A stretch of 26,873 nt of DNA from the NCBI GenBank assembly GCA_052148715.1, contig JBKQHQ010000233.1, positions 1 through 26,873 on the forward strand, given 5' to 3'. The stretch's first letter is position 1, and each line of letters begins with the position of its first letter. Source of the DNA: JBKQHQ01 sp052148715. GTDB lineage: Bacteria > Pseudomonadota > Alphaproteobacteria > Rhizobiales > Xanthobacteraceae. Below are positions 1-7,578 of this stretch, in pieces. Both the position numbers and the translations under genes were made by a program. Below the pieces are notes generated by a model, which had not been told where the DNA came from, did not search any database, and saw nothing but the letters and a program-made list of their open reading frames with translations.

Positions 1-273
1 ATCGGTGCGGTGATGGCTTTGGTTTCTGTCTCCGTGGCGGCTGCGTCGGAGGCGCCGGCCGGAGCGGCGGCGTGCTCGGGCTGCCATCCGGCGACGGGCC
101 AAGCCGAGACCCCAGTCCCGCCGCTCGCGGGCCTCGATCCCGCGCAAATCGTGAGCGCGATGCACGCCTTCCGTTCCGGCCAGCGGGCGAGCACCGTCAT
201 GGATCGGATCGCCAAGGGGTTCTCCGACGACGAAATCCGGGCCATTGCGACATGGTATGGCGCGCAGAAGTGA
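1..273 (+). CDS. Monoheme cytochrome c, FccA/SoxE-like (5' end cut by window)
   Basis: This is a small class I c-type cytochrome, most likely the electron-accepting partner of the flavoprotein encoded next. A single heme-binding CSGCH motif lies about 22 residues after the GTG at position 10, and a methionine in the segment STVMDR could be the second axial ligand. The C-terminal part (FSDDEIRAIATWY) is typical of short cytochrome c domains. The frame is open to the window edge. The possible starts at 10 (GTG) and 13 (ATG) give a leader with no positive charge before its hydrophobic stretch, so the true start is probably upstream of the window and the gene is treated as partial. Its stop overlaps a possible GTG start of the flavoprotein, which supports an operon. 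FccA of flavocytochrome c sulfide dehydrogenase is the closest recognised relative; it could equally be called SoxE. Confidence 0.75.
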   Translation: MGAVMALVSVSVAAASEAPAGAAACSGCHPATGQAETPVPPLAGLDPAQIVSAMHAFRSGQRASTVMDRIAKGFSDDEIRAIATWYGAQK

Positions 274-293
274 AGGCGCGGAGTCTGAAGCGC

Positions 294-1562
294 ATGCAAA
301 GGAGCCGCCGCGAATTCCTCCAAGTCGCCGCCGCGGGCGCAACGGCGATGCTCGCCTTGCCGGCGATCGGTCAAGGCGCGGCGCCCCGCGTCGTCGTGGT
401 GGGCGGGGGCTTTGCCGGGGCGAGTTGCGCGCGCGCCATCAAAAGGGCCGATCCGGGCATCGCGGTGACGCTCGTCGAGCAAAGCCTGACCTTCACGGCC
501 TGTCCCTTCAGCAACGAGGTGATTGCCGGAATGCGGCCGCTCGAGGCCCAGCGGTTCGGCTACGACAGGATCCCGGCCGACGGCATCGTGCTTGCGCCGC
601 TGCAGGCGACCGGCGTCGACGCCGACGCGCGCACGGTGGCCCTCGGCAATCGCACGAGCCTTCCCTACGATCGCTTGGTTCTCGCGCCGGGCATCGACAT
701 CCGCTGGGACGCGTTGCCGGGCTATTCAGAGGCCGCCGCCGAAGTGATGCCCCACGCCTGGAAGGCGGGCGAGCAGACGCTGCTGCTGCGCCGCCAACTC
801 GAGGCCATGGAGAACGGCGGCCTTGTCGTGATCGCGGCGCCTGCCAATCCATACCGCTGTCCGCCCGGCCCCTATGAGCGCGCGAGCTTGATCGCTTACT
901 ATCTCAAGACCCACAAGCCGCGTTCGAAACTGATCATCCTGGATGCCAAGGACGCGTTCTCCAAGCAGCGCCTGTTTCAGAACGCGTGGAAGGAGCTGTA
1001 TCCGGGCCTGGTCGAATGGGTGTCCCTGTCGAACGGCGGCAAGGTCAACTCGGTCGACGCCGCCTCAAAAACACTCACGACCGACTTCGCTCAGCATCAG
1101 GCGAGCGTCGCCAATGTGATTCCGCCGCAGAAAGCGGGCCGCATCGCCGAGCTTGCCGGCGCCGCCGACCGCAGCGGTTGGTGCCCGATCGACCCGACGA
1201 CCTTCGAATCGCGCCTAAAGCCGAACATCCATGTTATTGGCGACGCGGCGATTGCTGGCGCGATGCCGAAATCCGCATTTGCCGCCAACGCGCAGGCTAA
1301 GGCTTGCGCAGCCGCGGTCGCTAAGCTTGCCCGCGGCGAGAAGCCGAACGAGCCGAAACTCATCAACACGTGCTATAGCTTGGCGGCTCCGGGCTACGGG
1401 TTCTCGGTCGCCGGCGTCTATCATCCGCTCAACGGTCAACTGGCCGATGTCGAGGGTGCCGGCGGCACGAGCCCGCTCGACGCGCCGCGCGCGCTGCGCG
1501 AGCAGGAGGCGATATTCGCCGAAGCCTGGTTCAAGACGATCACTCGCGAGGCGTTTGGTTGA
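294..1562 (+). CDS. FccB/SoxF-like FAD-dependent sulfide dehydrogenase flavoprotein
   Basis: This is the flavoprotein subunit of a flavocytochrome c sulfide dehydrogenase type enzyme (SoxF in Sox operons), which oxidises sulfide or sulfane sulfur in the periplasm and passes electrons to the cytochrome c partner. The N-terminus has a twin-arginine signal (SRREFLQ, residues 4-10) and then a Rossmann motif VVVVGGGFAG at 33-42. Three cysteines match the FccB pattern: Cys70 in ACPFSNEV (the covalent FAD site in FccB), and Cys189 and Cys360, placed like the redox-active disulfide. The C-terminal segment NTCYSLAAPGYGFSVAGVY is characteristic. I chose ATG 294 because a CGGAG sequence lies 10 bases upstream and it places the Tat motif at the N-terminus; GTG 270, overlapping the previous stop, is the alternative. 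The protein has 422 residues, normal for the family. Confidence 0.88.
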   Translation: MQRSRREFLQVAAAGATAMLALPAIGQGAAPRVVVVGGGFAGASCARAIKRADPGIAVTLVEQSLTFTACPFSNEVIAGMRPLEAQRFGYDRIPADGIVLAPLQATGVDADARTVALGNRTSLPYDRLVLAPGIDIRWDALPGYSEAAAEVMPHAWKAGEQTLLLRRQLEAMENGGLVVIAAPANPYRCPPGPYERASLIAYYLKTHKPRSKLIILDAKDAFSKQRLFQNAWKELYPGLVEWVSLSNGGKVNSVDAASKTLTTDFAQHQASVANVIPPQKAGRIAELAGAADRSGWCPIDPTTFESRLKPNIHVIGDAAIAGAMPKSAFAANAQAKACAAAVAKLARGEKPNEPKLINTCYSLAAPGYGFSVAGVYHPLNGQLADVEGAGGTSPLDAPRALREQEAIFAEAWFKTITREAFG

Positions 1563-2020
1563 GACCCGGCGGAGCGTCGCGCGCGTGCGTATCTGGCGTG
1601 CTGATCGCGCTCGGTTTCGGTCCGGCCCAGGCGCAGGGCCCGCTTGTGTCGTTCACCGTGGTGGACGACGCGATCCCGGTCTCGCTGACCGGAGCCAGAG
1701 GCGATGCGACGCGCGGCCGGGCAATCGTGGTCAATCGGCAGGTGGGGCTGTGTCTCCTCTGCCATTCCGGTCCGTTTCCGGAAGAGAAGTTCCAGGGCAC
1801 GATGGCGCCGGACCTAAAAGGCGCCGGTGCGCGTTGGTCGGAGGGTCAATTGCGTCTAAGACTGGTCGATGCGAGCAAGCTCAACGCGGCCACCATCATG
1901 CCGCCTTATTACCGCATCGAGGGTTTGACGCGGGTGGCTCCCGCATTCCGCGGCAAGCCGATTCTCACGGCTGAGCAGATCGAGGATGTGGTGGCGTATC
2001 TGGCGGCCTTGAGGGAGTAG
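1559..2020 (+). CDS. soxX: Sulfur-oxidation cytochrome c subunit SoxX
   Basis: SoxX is the monoheme partner of SoxA. In the periplasmic SoxAX complex it helps couple thiosulfate or another sulfur species to the SoxYZ carrier. The 153-residue product has a hydrophobic leader (about residues 11-25, ending AQAQG), one heme motif CLLCH at 65-69, and the segment IMPPYYR around Met114, where SoxX proteins usually supply the axial methionine; Met82 is another candidate. The C-terminus (LTAEQIEDVVAYLAAL) is a standard cytochrome c helix. The start is a TTG overlapping the stop of the flavoprotein gene; the only later in-frame start, GTG 1598, would remove most of the leader, so TTG with translational coupling is preferred. 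It is followed at once by the soxY-like gene. Confidence 0.87.
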   Translation: MRPGGASRACVSGVLIALGFGPAQAQGPLVSFTVVDDAIPVSLTGARGDATRGRAIVVNRQVGLCLLCHSGPFPEEKFQGTMAPDLKGAGARWSEGQLRLRLVDASKLNAATIMPPYYRIEGLTRVAPAFRGKPILTAEQIEDVVAYLAALRE

Positions 2021-2040
2021 GAGTGGAAGAGCGACGGCTA

Positions 2041-2520
2041 ATGCAGGACGATCAGCACACAAGCGTCACTCGGCGCCGCGTCCTTGTCGGCGGCGGCAGC
2101 TTGGCTGCAGGATTTGCGCTGGCCTCGATGCCGGAGCCTGCCGGAGCCACGCCCGCCGCCATGCAGGCGGCGATCCGCGATGTCATCGGGCAGGCGACCG
2201 TTCGCCAGGGCAAGGTGGCGCTCGACGTGCCGCCGCTGGTCGAGAACGGCAACACGGTGCCGATGACGGTTGCGGTCGAGAGCCCGATGACCCAAAGCGA
2301 TCACGTCAAAGCGATCCACGTCTTCAACGAAAAGAACCCGCAGCCGCGCGTGATCAGCGTGCATCTTGGACCGCGCGCCGGCCGCGCGACCATCTCGATC
2401 CGCATCAGGCTTGCCGATACCCAGCGGATCACCGCCATCGCCCAGATGAGCGACGGCTCGTTCTGGTCGGCGAGCATCGATGTCGTCGTGACGCTCGCCG
2501 CATGCGTGGAGCAATTCTGA
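2041..2520 (+). CDS. SoxY-related sulfur carrier with AACVE C-terminal arm
   Basis: This is a SoxY-family protein, the half of the SoxYZ complex that carries sulfur intermediates on a C-terminal cysteine. A twin-arginine leader (TRRRVLVGG, then a hydrophobic stretch ending near PAGA) directs folded export, expected because SoxY travels with leaderless SoxZ. The body has the SoxY pattern (VPPLVENGNTVPMTV; HVFNEKNPQPRV). True SoxY ends in GGCGG; this one ends LAACVEQF, with the only late cysteine near residue 155. I recall a SoxY paralogue group named for an AACIE arm, which this resembles closely. ATG 2041 is chosen because it follows a GGAAGAG sequence by 9 bases; GTG 2023 is an alternative. 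The stop overlaps the soxZ start by one base. The gene is clearly Sox-related, but its cargo is unknown. Confidence 0.85.
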   Translation: MQDDQHTSVTRRRVLVGGGSLAAGFALASMPEPAGATPAAMQAAIRDVIGQATVRQGKVALDVPPLVENGNTVPMTVAVESPMTQSDHVKAIHVFNEKNPQPRVISVHLGPRAGRATISIRIRLADTQRITAIAQMSDGSFWSASIDVVVTLAACVEQF

Positions 2521-2840
2521 TGACGCGCATGCTGATCAACGTGCCGGCCAGGGCCAAGCGCGGCGAGCTCGTCGAGATCAAGACCTTGATCTCGCACATC
2601 ATGGAGACCGGTTTTCGTCACGAGGAAAGCGGCGCGATCGTACCGCGCAACATCATCACCGACTTCGTATGCACCTATAACGGGGAAGAGATTTTTCGCG
2701 CGGATCTGTCGCCGGCGATCGCCGCAAATCCATTCATCACGTTCTTCACCGTTGCGGACAAGAGCGGCACCATCGCGTTCCATTGGGTCGGCGACAACGG
2801 CTTCGACGAGATCGGATCGGCACCGATCACCGTCGAATGA
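2520..2840 (+). CDS. soxZ: Thiosulfate oxidation carrier complex protein SoxZ
   Basis: SoxZ forms the heterodimer with SoxY and helps present the SoxY cysteine arm to the other Sox enzymes in the periplasm. The 106-residue product has the SoxZ immunoglobulin-like sequence: RMLINVPARAKRGELVEIKT near the start, then an H-METGFRHEESG segment, then the central region RNIITDFVCTYNGEEIF and a C-terminal GSAPITVE. It has no signal peptide, as usual for SoxZ, and would be exported with the Tat-bearing SoxY relative. ATG 2520 overlaps the previous stop (TGATG) and follows a TGGAG ribosome binding site by 8 bases; an in-frame start at 2502 is inside the preceding gene and less likely. The stop overlaps the soxA start (ATGA), showing strong coupling. 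Confidence 0.9.
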   Translation: MTRMLINVPARAKRGELVEIKTLISHIMETGFRHEESGAIVPRNIITDFVCTYNGEEIFRADLSPAIAANPFITFFTVADKSGTIAFHWVGDNGFDEIGSAPITVE

Positions 2841-3631
2841 TCAGATTTACGATTCAGCATTTGGGTTTGCAGACAGCGCTTGGTTTGGCGATGGTCACAG
2901 TCTCGGTCCTTGCGGCTGAGATCGCGCCGGACGAGCGGCGCTCGGGCTATGCCGAGATGGGCCCGCAGACGCGCGCGATGCAGGATGACGATACGGCCAA
3001 TCCGGGCATGCTATGGGTGCTCGACGGCGAGGCGCTTTGGGCGCGCAGCCCCGGTGGTGGAAGCGCTTCGTGCGCCACGTGCCACGGCGACGCGCGTGCG
3101 AGCATGAAAGGGGTGGCGGCGCGTCACCCCGCTTTCGACGTTGCGCGGGGAAGAGCCGTCGATCTTGAGGAGCGCATCAAAATTTGCCGTGCCGAGCGGC
3201 AGAAGGCGCCCCCGTTGGCGTTCGAGAGCAAGGAGCTTCTGGCGCTCACCGCGTACGTGGCAAACCAGTCCCGCGGGATGCCGATTGCGACCGGAGCGGA
3301 CACCGGGCTTGCGCCGATCGTTGCGATCGGACGGGAGATCTTCAACCGCCGGCAGGGCCAGCTCGCGCTCTCCTGCGCCCAGTGCCACGATGACAACTGG
3401 GGCAGAAAACTTGCCGGCAACGTCGTGCCGCAGGGGCAGGCGACCGGATATCCACTGTATCGGCTGGAATGGCAAAACCTCGGCTCGCTACAGCGCCGGC
3501 TGCGCAATTGCATGATCGGGATGCGTGCCGAGCCGTACGAATACGGCGCGCCGGAAAACGTCGCGCTCGAGGCGTTCCTGATGTGGCGCGCACGAGGATT
3601 GCCGCTGGAGACGCCGGCGGTGCGGCCGTGA
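2837..3631 (+). CDS. soxA: Sulfur-oxidation diheme cytochrome c subunit SoxA
   Basis: SoxA is the catalytic subunit of SoxAX, which conjugates the sulfur substrate to the cysteine arm of the SoxY partner in the periplasm. The 264-residue product has a hydrophobic leader (about 10-27), heme motifs CATCH (79-83) and CAQCH (180-184), and the C-terminal segment RLRNCMIGMRAEPYEYG in which Cys225 matches the SoxA active-site cysteine that becomes a persulfide. Two heme motifs place it in the diheme type. ATG 2837 overlaps the soxZ stop. It is the last gene of this overlapping run; soxB, soxC and soxD do not follow, and 68 bases separate it from an unrelated crotonase gene. The family call is secure; the physiological substrate is open because the SoxY partner is atypical. 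Confidence 0.9.
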   Translation: MIRFTIQHLGLQTALGLAMVTVSVLAAEIAPDERRSGYAEMGPQTRAMQDDDTANPGMLWVLDGEALWARSPGGGSASCATCHGDARASMKGVAARHPAFDVARGRAVDLEERIKICRAERQKAPPLAFESKELLALTAYVANQSRGMPIATGADTGLAPIVAIGREIFNRRQGQLALSCAQCHDDNWGRKLAGNVVPQGQATGYPLYRLEWQNLGSLQRRLRNCMIGMRAEPYEYGAPENVALEAFLMWRARGLPLETPAVRP

Positions 3632-3699
3632 GCGGGTTGTGCCGGTCTCGGGAGCAAGCTATTCGGCTGCAATACTTGGCGAAAGGGTAGGGGACGCCG

Positions 3700-4431
3700 A
3701 TGGCGACAGCGGAGAGCGCGGAACTCGTCGTTTTGGAAGATGGTCCGATCGGGCGTATCGAGCTCAATCGGGTGGAGGAAGGCAATTCGTTGACCCGGCA
3801 GATGATGAGCCGCTTGGCCGATATCGTCGCCACACTTTCAGCGAAACCCGAGATCAAGGTCGTGGCCTTGCAGGCGCGCGGTCCGATCTTCTGCCGCGGC
3901 CGTGATGCGCGCGGGGAGCCCGAGAATCTCTCCGCCTATGACATGCGCCAGCAGATCTTTCAGCCGGTGCTTGGCGTGTACACCGCGATGGCGGCAGCGC
4001 CGATCCCGATCGTGGCGCTCGTGCACGGCAACGCCACCGGATTTGGTGCGGCGATGGCGGCGGCTTGCGACATCACGCTTGCCGCCAAGGCGGCGCGGTT
4101 CTCGTTTCCGGAGATCGGTCACAACATTCCGCCGACGCTCGCCATGTCGACGCTGATACGCAAGGTGCCGCCGAAGATGCTGTCGTTCCTGATCTACTCG
4201 GCCCAGGAGATCAGCGCCGAGGAGGCGGTGGCGTGCGGCCTGGCGAGCACCGTGTATCCCGACCAGACGTTCGCCCAGGATGCACAGGGGTTCCTGGTTC
4301 GGCTCGCCGGACGCCCGCGCCTGGTGCTGGAAACCATCAAGGCCTATCAGAATCGCGCCGCCGACCTCTCTCCCGCCATGGCGTCCGAATACGGCGGCAC
4401 GCTGATGGCTATGACGCGAACCGCCCAATGA
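3700..4431 (+). CDS. Enoyl-CoA hydratase/isomerase (crotonase) family protein
   Basis: This is a crotonase-fold protein that would act on a CoA thioester in the cytoplasm. The oxyanion-hole regions are recognisable: CRGRDARG (65-72) and HGNATGFGAAMAAACD (109-124), followed by ARFSFPEIG (132-140). In hydratases two glutamates catalyse water addition. Here the second is kept as Glu138, but the position of the first is Ala118 (GFGAAM instead of GGG-EL), so classical hydration is doubtful and an isomerase, hydrolase or other crotonase reaction is more likely. The 243 residues are slightly short for the family. A good AGGGGAC ribosome binding site precedes ATG 3700. It lies between the Sox operon and the lysR gene, on the same strand, and may belong with either. 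I cannot assign a substrate. Confidence 0.8.
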   Translation: MATAESAELVVLEDGPIGRIELNRVEEGNSLTRQMMSRLADIVATLSAKPEIKVVALQARGPIFCRGRDARGEPENLSAYDMRQQIFQPVLGVYTAMAAAPIPIVALVHGNATGFGAAMAAACDITLAAKAARFSFPEIGHNIPPTLAMSTLIRKVPPKMLSFLIYSAQEISAEEAVACGLASTVYPDQTFAQDAQGFLVRLAGRPRLVLETIKAYQNRAADLSPAMASEYGGTLMAMTRTAQ

Positions 4432-4460
4432 GCAAGGCGCACCGGCCGGCTTGATGTCGT

Positions 4461-4504
4461 CGCTCGGACGCGAGAGCATGGGCCGTCGAGCGTCCGGAGC
4501 GAGG
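4461..4504 (+). promoter_or_regulatory. Imperfect hairpin covering the lysR ribosome binding site
   Basis: The arms CGCTCGGACGC (4461-4471) and GCGTCCGGAGCG (4490-4501) pair over 11 bases with a single bulged G and an 18-base loop. The second arm contains the start of the GGAGCGAGG sequence (4496-4504) that serves the TTG start at 4507. In RNA this could hide the ribosome binding site and lower LysR translation. There is no T-run, so it is not a typical terminator of the crotonase gene. In GC-rich DNA such stems also arise by chance, and the regulatory role is inference. Confidence 0.3.
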
Positions 4505-4506
4505 CC

Positions 4507-5400
4507 TTGGAATTCCGCGAGATCCGCTATGCGTTGTCGGTTGCCAAGGAGCGCAGCTTCACCAAAGCCGCGACGCGGCTGAATATTTCGCAATCCGCCG
4601 TCAGCGAGCAGGTGAAGCTGCTTGAGGACGAGATCGGCTTTGCCCTGTTTCGGCGCACGCCGCGCGGCATCGAGGTGACCGAACGGGGCCGAACCTTTCT
4701 CTACGAGGCCGAGCGCGTGGTCGGCGATGTGCTGAGCCTGTCCGATGTGGCGCGACGCCTGCGCGGTGCGCCGTCGGAGGCGCTGGTTCTCGGCATGGGG
4801 TCGGGCATGGCGCAGATTTTTATGCCCCGCCTCTTCGGTGATCTCGACCACGTTCTTCCCGGCGTGCGGCTTGAGATCGTCACCGCGCCCACCAAGACCA
4901 TCTTCCATGATCTGCACGAGGAGCGGATCGACGCCGGCATCGCCATCGAATCCGATCCGGAGCGGGTGCCAGCCGGTCTCATCTTCGACCGGCTGACCGA
5001 CGCGGAGATGGGCCTGATCGCGCATCCGGCCCATCCGATCGCCGCCGCAAACGCACCCGTGGACATTGGCCGCCTCGTGACCGAGCCGATCATCATGAGC
5101 GAATTGACCGTCGGATACGGACAGGTTGTGCTGTCGCTGTTCGCCGACCTCGGCATCCGGCCGAACATCCTGGCGATCGCCGACAACATCGAGACCATGA
5201 AGGTCATCGTTCAGGCCGGCAAGGGCATCGCCATCGTCCCGCGGGCATGCGTCGAGAACGAGGTGAAGCTCGGTGTTTTGAAGTCTCTGCCGATCGATCC
5301 GCCACGCTCGGTGGGCCTGAGTCTGTTTCGTCGCCGGCAGCCGATGTCGCGTCGCAAAGAAGGCTATTTGGCTTCCCTCCGGGATGTCCTGAAAGCGTGA
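4507..5400 (+). CDS. LysR-family transcriptional regulator
   Basis: This is a LysR-type regulator with an N-terminal winged helix-turn-helix (residues 1-60; FTKAATRLNISQSAVSEQVKLLEDEIG) and a C-terminal ligand-binding domain (about 90-290) that senses a pathway metabolite. The 297-residue length is typical. The start is TTG at 4507, after GGAGCGAGG; a TTG start suggests low expression, and no ATG fits because the HTH begins immediately. Unusually for the family it is not divergent from its likely target: hyuA follows 78 bases downstream on the same strand, with two dyads in between. The placement suggests control of the hyuAB/ring-opening/amidase genes, with an intermediate as co-inducer. AtzR, which controls cyanuric acid degradation, is also LysR-type, but I cannot show orthology. 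Confidence 0.88.
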   Translation: MEFREIRYALSVAKERSFTKAATRLNISQSAVSEQVKLLEDEIGFALFRRTPRGIEVTERGRTFLYEAERVVGDVLSLSDVARRLRGAPSEALVLGMGSGMAQIFMPRLFGDLDHVLPGVRLEIVTAPTKTIFHDLHEERIDAGIAIESDPERVPAGLIFDRLTDAEMGLIAHPAHPIAAANAPVDIGRLVTEPIIMSELTVGYGQVVLSLFADLGIRPNILAIADNIETMKVIVQAGKGIAIVPRACVENEVKLGVLKSLPIDPPRSVGLSLFRRRQPMSRRKEGYLASLRDVLKA

Positions 5401-5405
5401 CGCGA

Positions 5406-5439
5406 TATCGGTTTCTCCGATAGTGCGATCGCCAATCGC
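5406..5439. promoter_or_regulatory. Tandem dyads, candidate LysR-type operator of hyuA
   Basis: Two perfect inverted repeats stand side by side in the 78-base lysR-hyuA gap: TATCGG-TTTCT-CCGATA (5406-5422) and GCGAT-CGCCA-ATCGC (5425-5439). The first contains the T-N11-A pattern of LysR-type sites inside a dyad (T at 5408, A at 5420). Their centres are 18 bases apart, so a tetramer could bind both on nearly the same helix face. They lie 40-73 bases before the hyuA start. No T-run follows, which argues against a terminator for lysR. The function is inferred from position and symmetry. Confidence 0.45.
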
Positions 5440-5478
5440 TCTTGGACTTGGTGTCAGCCTGCCGCTCACAATTCACCG

Positions 5479-7578
5479 ATGGCGAGGGGTCAACTGGCAG
5501 CCCATCTGCGGATCGGGATCGACACCGGCGGGACGTTTACGGATATCGTCTCCGTGGACGGACGCTCTGGCGCCATGCGGGTGACCAAGGTCGCAAGCAC
5601 CCCCAAAAATCCGGCCGTGGGGCTCGTGCTGGGCGTCGAGGCGATCCTGCGCGATGCCGGCGCATCCGCTGACGACCTGGCCGGACTCGCCCACGGCACC
5701 ACGGTCGCGACCAACGCCTTGCTGCAGGGGCAAATCGAGTCGCTCGGGCTGATCGTCACCGCCGGCTTTCGCCACATCCTGGAGATCGCGCGCCAAGCCG
5801 TGCCGGAGGGCTACGGCAATTCGTATTTCTGGGTGAAGCCGGAGCGGATGGTGCCGCTCCGTTTGGTACGCGAGGTCGGCGGCCGAATGAATTTCCAGGG
5901 TCACGAGTTGCGCCCGCTTGACGCGGCCAGCGTGCGCGAGGCGGCGTTGTTCTTTCGCGCGCGCAAGGTGCGCGCACTCGGCGTGTGCCTCATTCACTCC
6001 TATGCCAACCCGGCGCATGAGCGGCGCGTCGCCGAGATCGTCCGCGAGATTTTTCCCGAATGCGCAATCTCGCTGTCGTGCGATGTGCTGCCGGAATATC
6101 GCGAATACGAGCGCACAGTGACGACGCTGGTCGATGCGTTCGTGAAACCATACATGGAAAGCTATCTCGATCGCATCCATGTCGAGCTTGGGCAAGAGCT
6201 TGCGGACAAGCCGTTCCTCGTGATGCAATCGAACGGCGGCGTGGCCAGCACCGATCAGGTGGTGCGCAAGCCGATCACGACAGCGCTGTCGGGTCCGGCA
6301 GCAGGCGCCTTGGGCAGCGCGGTGGTCGCGGAGGTCGCGGGCTTCCGCAATGTCGTCACGCTCGATGCCGGCGGCACCTCGACCGACCTCTGCCTGATCG
6401 AAGGCGGGCGTCCGCATGTGACCACCGGCGGCGCGGTTGGTCCGTTCCCTGTTCGCATTCCGATGATCGACATCAAGACCATCGGCACCGGCGGCGGCTC
6501 GATCGCTTGGATCAACCGGGAAGGGCACCTCAAGGTCGGGCCGCGCAGCGCCGGCGCCGAGCCGGGCCCGATGTGCTATCCGAACGGCGGCGCCGAGCCG
6601 ACCATCACTGACGCCAACCTCGTGCTGGGTCGGATTCCACCGGCACTGATCGGCGGCGGCATTCCGCTCGACCTCGAGCGCGCTCGCGCCGGCATTGCCG
6701 CGCTCGCCGCGCGGTTGCCGGGCGCTATGCGGACCGAGGAGTTGGCGCTCGGGATCATTGAGATTGCCAATTGGAATCAGGCCAATGCCATCCGGCAGAT
6801 GACCATCCAGCGCGGAATAGATCCGCGCCAATTCGCGCTACTCTCATTCGGCGGCGCCGGGCCGGCGCAGTCTGGAGCGGTTATGGATTTGCTTGGGATG
6901 CAGGCGTGCATCGTGCCGCCCAATCCCGGCAATCTCTCGGCCTTCGGCCTTCTCGCGGTCGATTGGCGCACTGATCAGATAGTCACCCGCGTGATGCCGC
7001 AGGACGCGATCGACGCGAGCGTCGTGGCCGATCTTTATGCCGCGCTGGAGCGCGAAGCGAGCGCGACGCTTGAGCGCGACGGGATTGCCGCAGAGCGCAT
7101 CCGCCTCGTGCGGGAAGCCGACATGCGCTATGGCGGCCAATCCATGGAGGTTCGCGTTCAGGCGCCCGCCGGTCCGGTCGATGAGAGTTTCATCGCGGCG
7201 CTGATCGGCGCGTTCCATGCTGCGCACCGCAAGACCTTCGGTTACGATTATGCTGGCGAGCAGAAGATCGAGCTGGTGAATCTGTGCGTCTCCGGATTCG
7301 GCCTCATCGAGCGGCCGCGCATTCCGACGCTGCCCGCGCGGGCCACCGTCGCCCCAGCGCGCAAGCTGACGCGCGGCGTCTATTTCGACGGCGCGTTCCG
7401 TCCGACCGCGGTCTATGACCGTGCTTCGCTTTTTGGAGGCCAATGTCTCGACGGCCCCGTGATCATTGAGGAGTTCGGCTCGACGACGGTCGTTTTTCCG
7501 GGCCAAACCGTCACTGTCGATCCGCACGGCATTCTGATCATCCGTCCTGCTGACCCGCAATCGGAGCTCGAGCGATGA
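5479..7578 (+). CDS. hyuA: Hydantoinase/oxoprolinase family protein, subunit A (HyuA)
   Basis: This is the ATP-binding subunit of the hydantoinase/oxoprolinase/caprolactamase family, which uses ATP to open cyclic amides; related acetone and acetophenone carboxylases use the same fold. The N-terminal domain starts with the phosphate-binding motif IGIDTGGTFTDIV (12-24), followed by AHGTTVATNALLQ. The central region has LDAGGTSTDLCLI and IGTGGGSIAWI, the second half of the actin-like ATPase core, and the C-terminus has the family ending (GPVIIEEFGSTTVVFPGQ). The 699 residues are normal for HyuA. ATG 5479 is the first start; its ribosome binding site is weak. The stop overlaps the hyuB start (ATGA), so the subunits are coupled. 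N-methylhydantoinase, a lactamase or a carboxylase are all possible; the neighbours favour cyclic amide or ureide opening. Confidence 0.88.
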   Translation: MARGQLAAHLRIGIDTGGTFTDIVSVDGRSGAMRVTKVASTPKNPAVGLVLGVEAILRDAGASADDLAGLAHGTTVATNALLQGQIESLGLIVTAGFRHILEIARQAVPEGYGNSYFWVKPERMVPLRLVREVGGRMNFQGHELRPLDAASVREAALFFRARKVRALGVCLIHSYANPAHERRVAEIVREIFPECAISLSCDVLPEYREYERTVTTLVDAFVKPYMESYLDRIHVELGQELADKPFLVMQSNGGVASTDQVVRKPITTALSGPAAGALGSAVVAEVAGFRNVVTLDAGGTSTDLCLIEGGRPHVTTGGAVGPFPVRIPMIDIKTIGTGGGSIAWINREGHLKVGPRSAGAEPGPMCYPNGGAEPTITDANLVLGRIPPALIGGGIPLDLERARAGIAALAARLPGAMRTEELALGIIEIANWNQANAIRQMTIQRGIDPRQFALLSFGGAGPAQSGAVMDLLGMQACIVPPNPGNLSAFGLLAVDWRTDQIVTRVMPQDAIDASVVADLYAALEREASATLERDGIAAERIRLVREADMRYGGQSMEVRVQAPAGPVDESFIAALIGAFHAAHRKTFGYDYAGEQKIELVNLCVSGFGLIERPRIPTLPARATVAPARKLTRGVYFDGAFRPTAVYDRASLFGGQCLDGPVIIEEFGSTTVVFPGQTVTVDPHGILIIRPADPQSELER

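Noticed and set aside
3838..5469. A 543-codon open frame on the minus strand across the crotonase and lysR genes
   Set aside because: It is an antisense shadow of two well-supported genes; its product is rich in Arg, His and Asp and shows no family motif.
5473..6831. A 452-codon minus-strand open frame opposite hyuA
   Set aside because: Antisense of a strongly supported gene with no recognisable domain; a common artefact in high-GC DNA.
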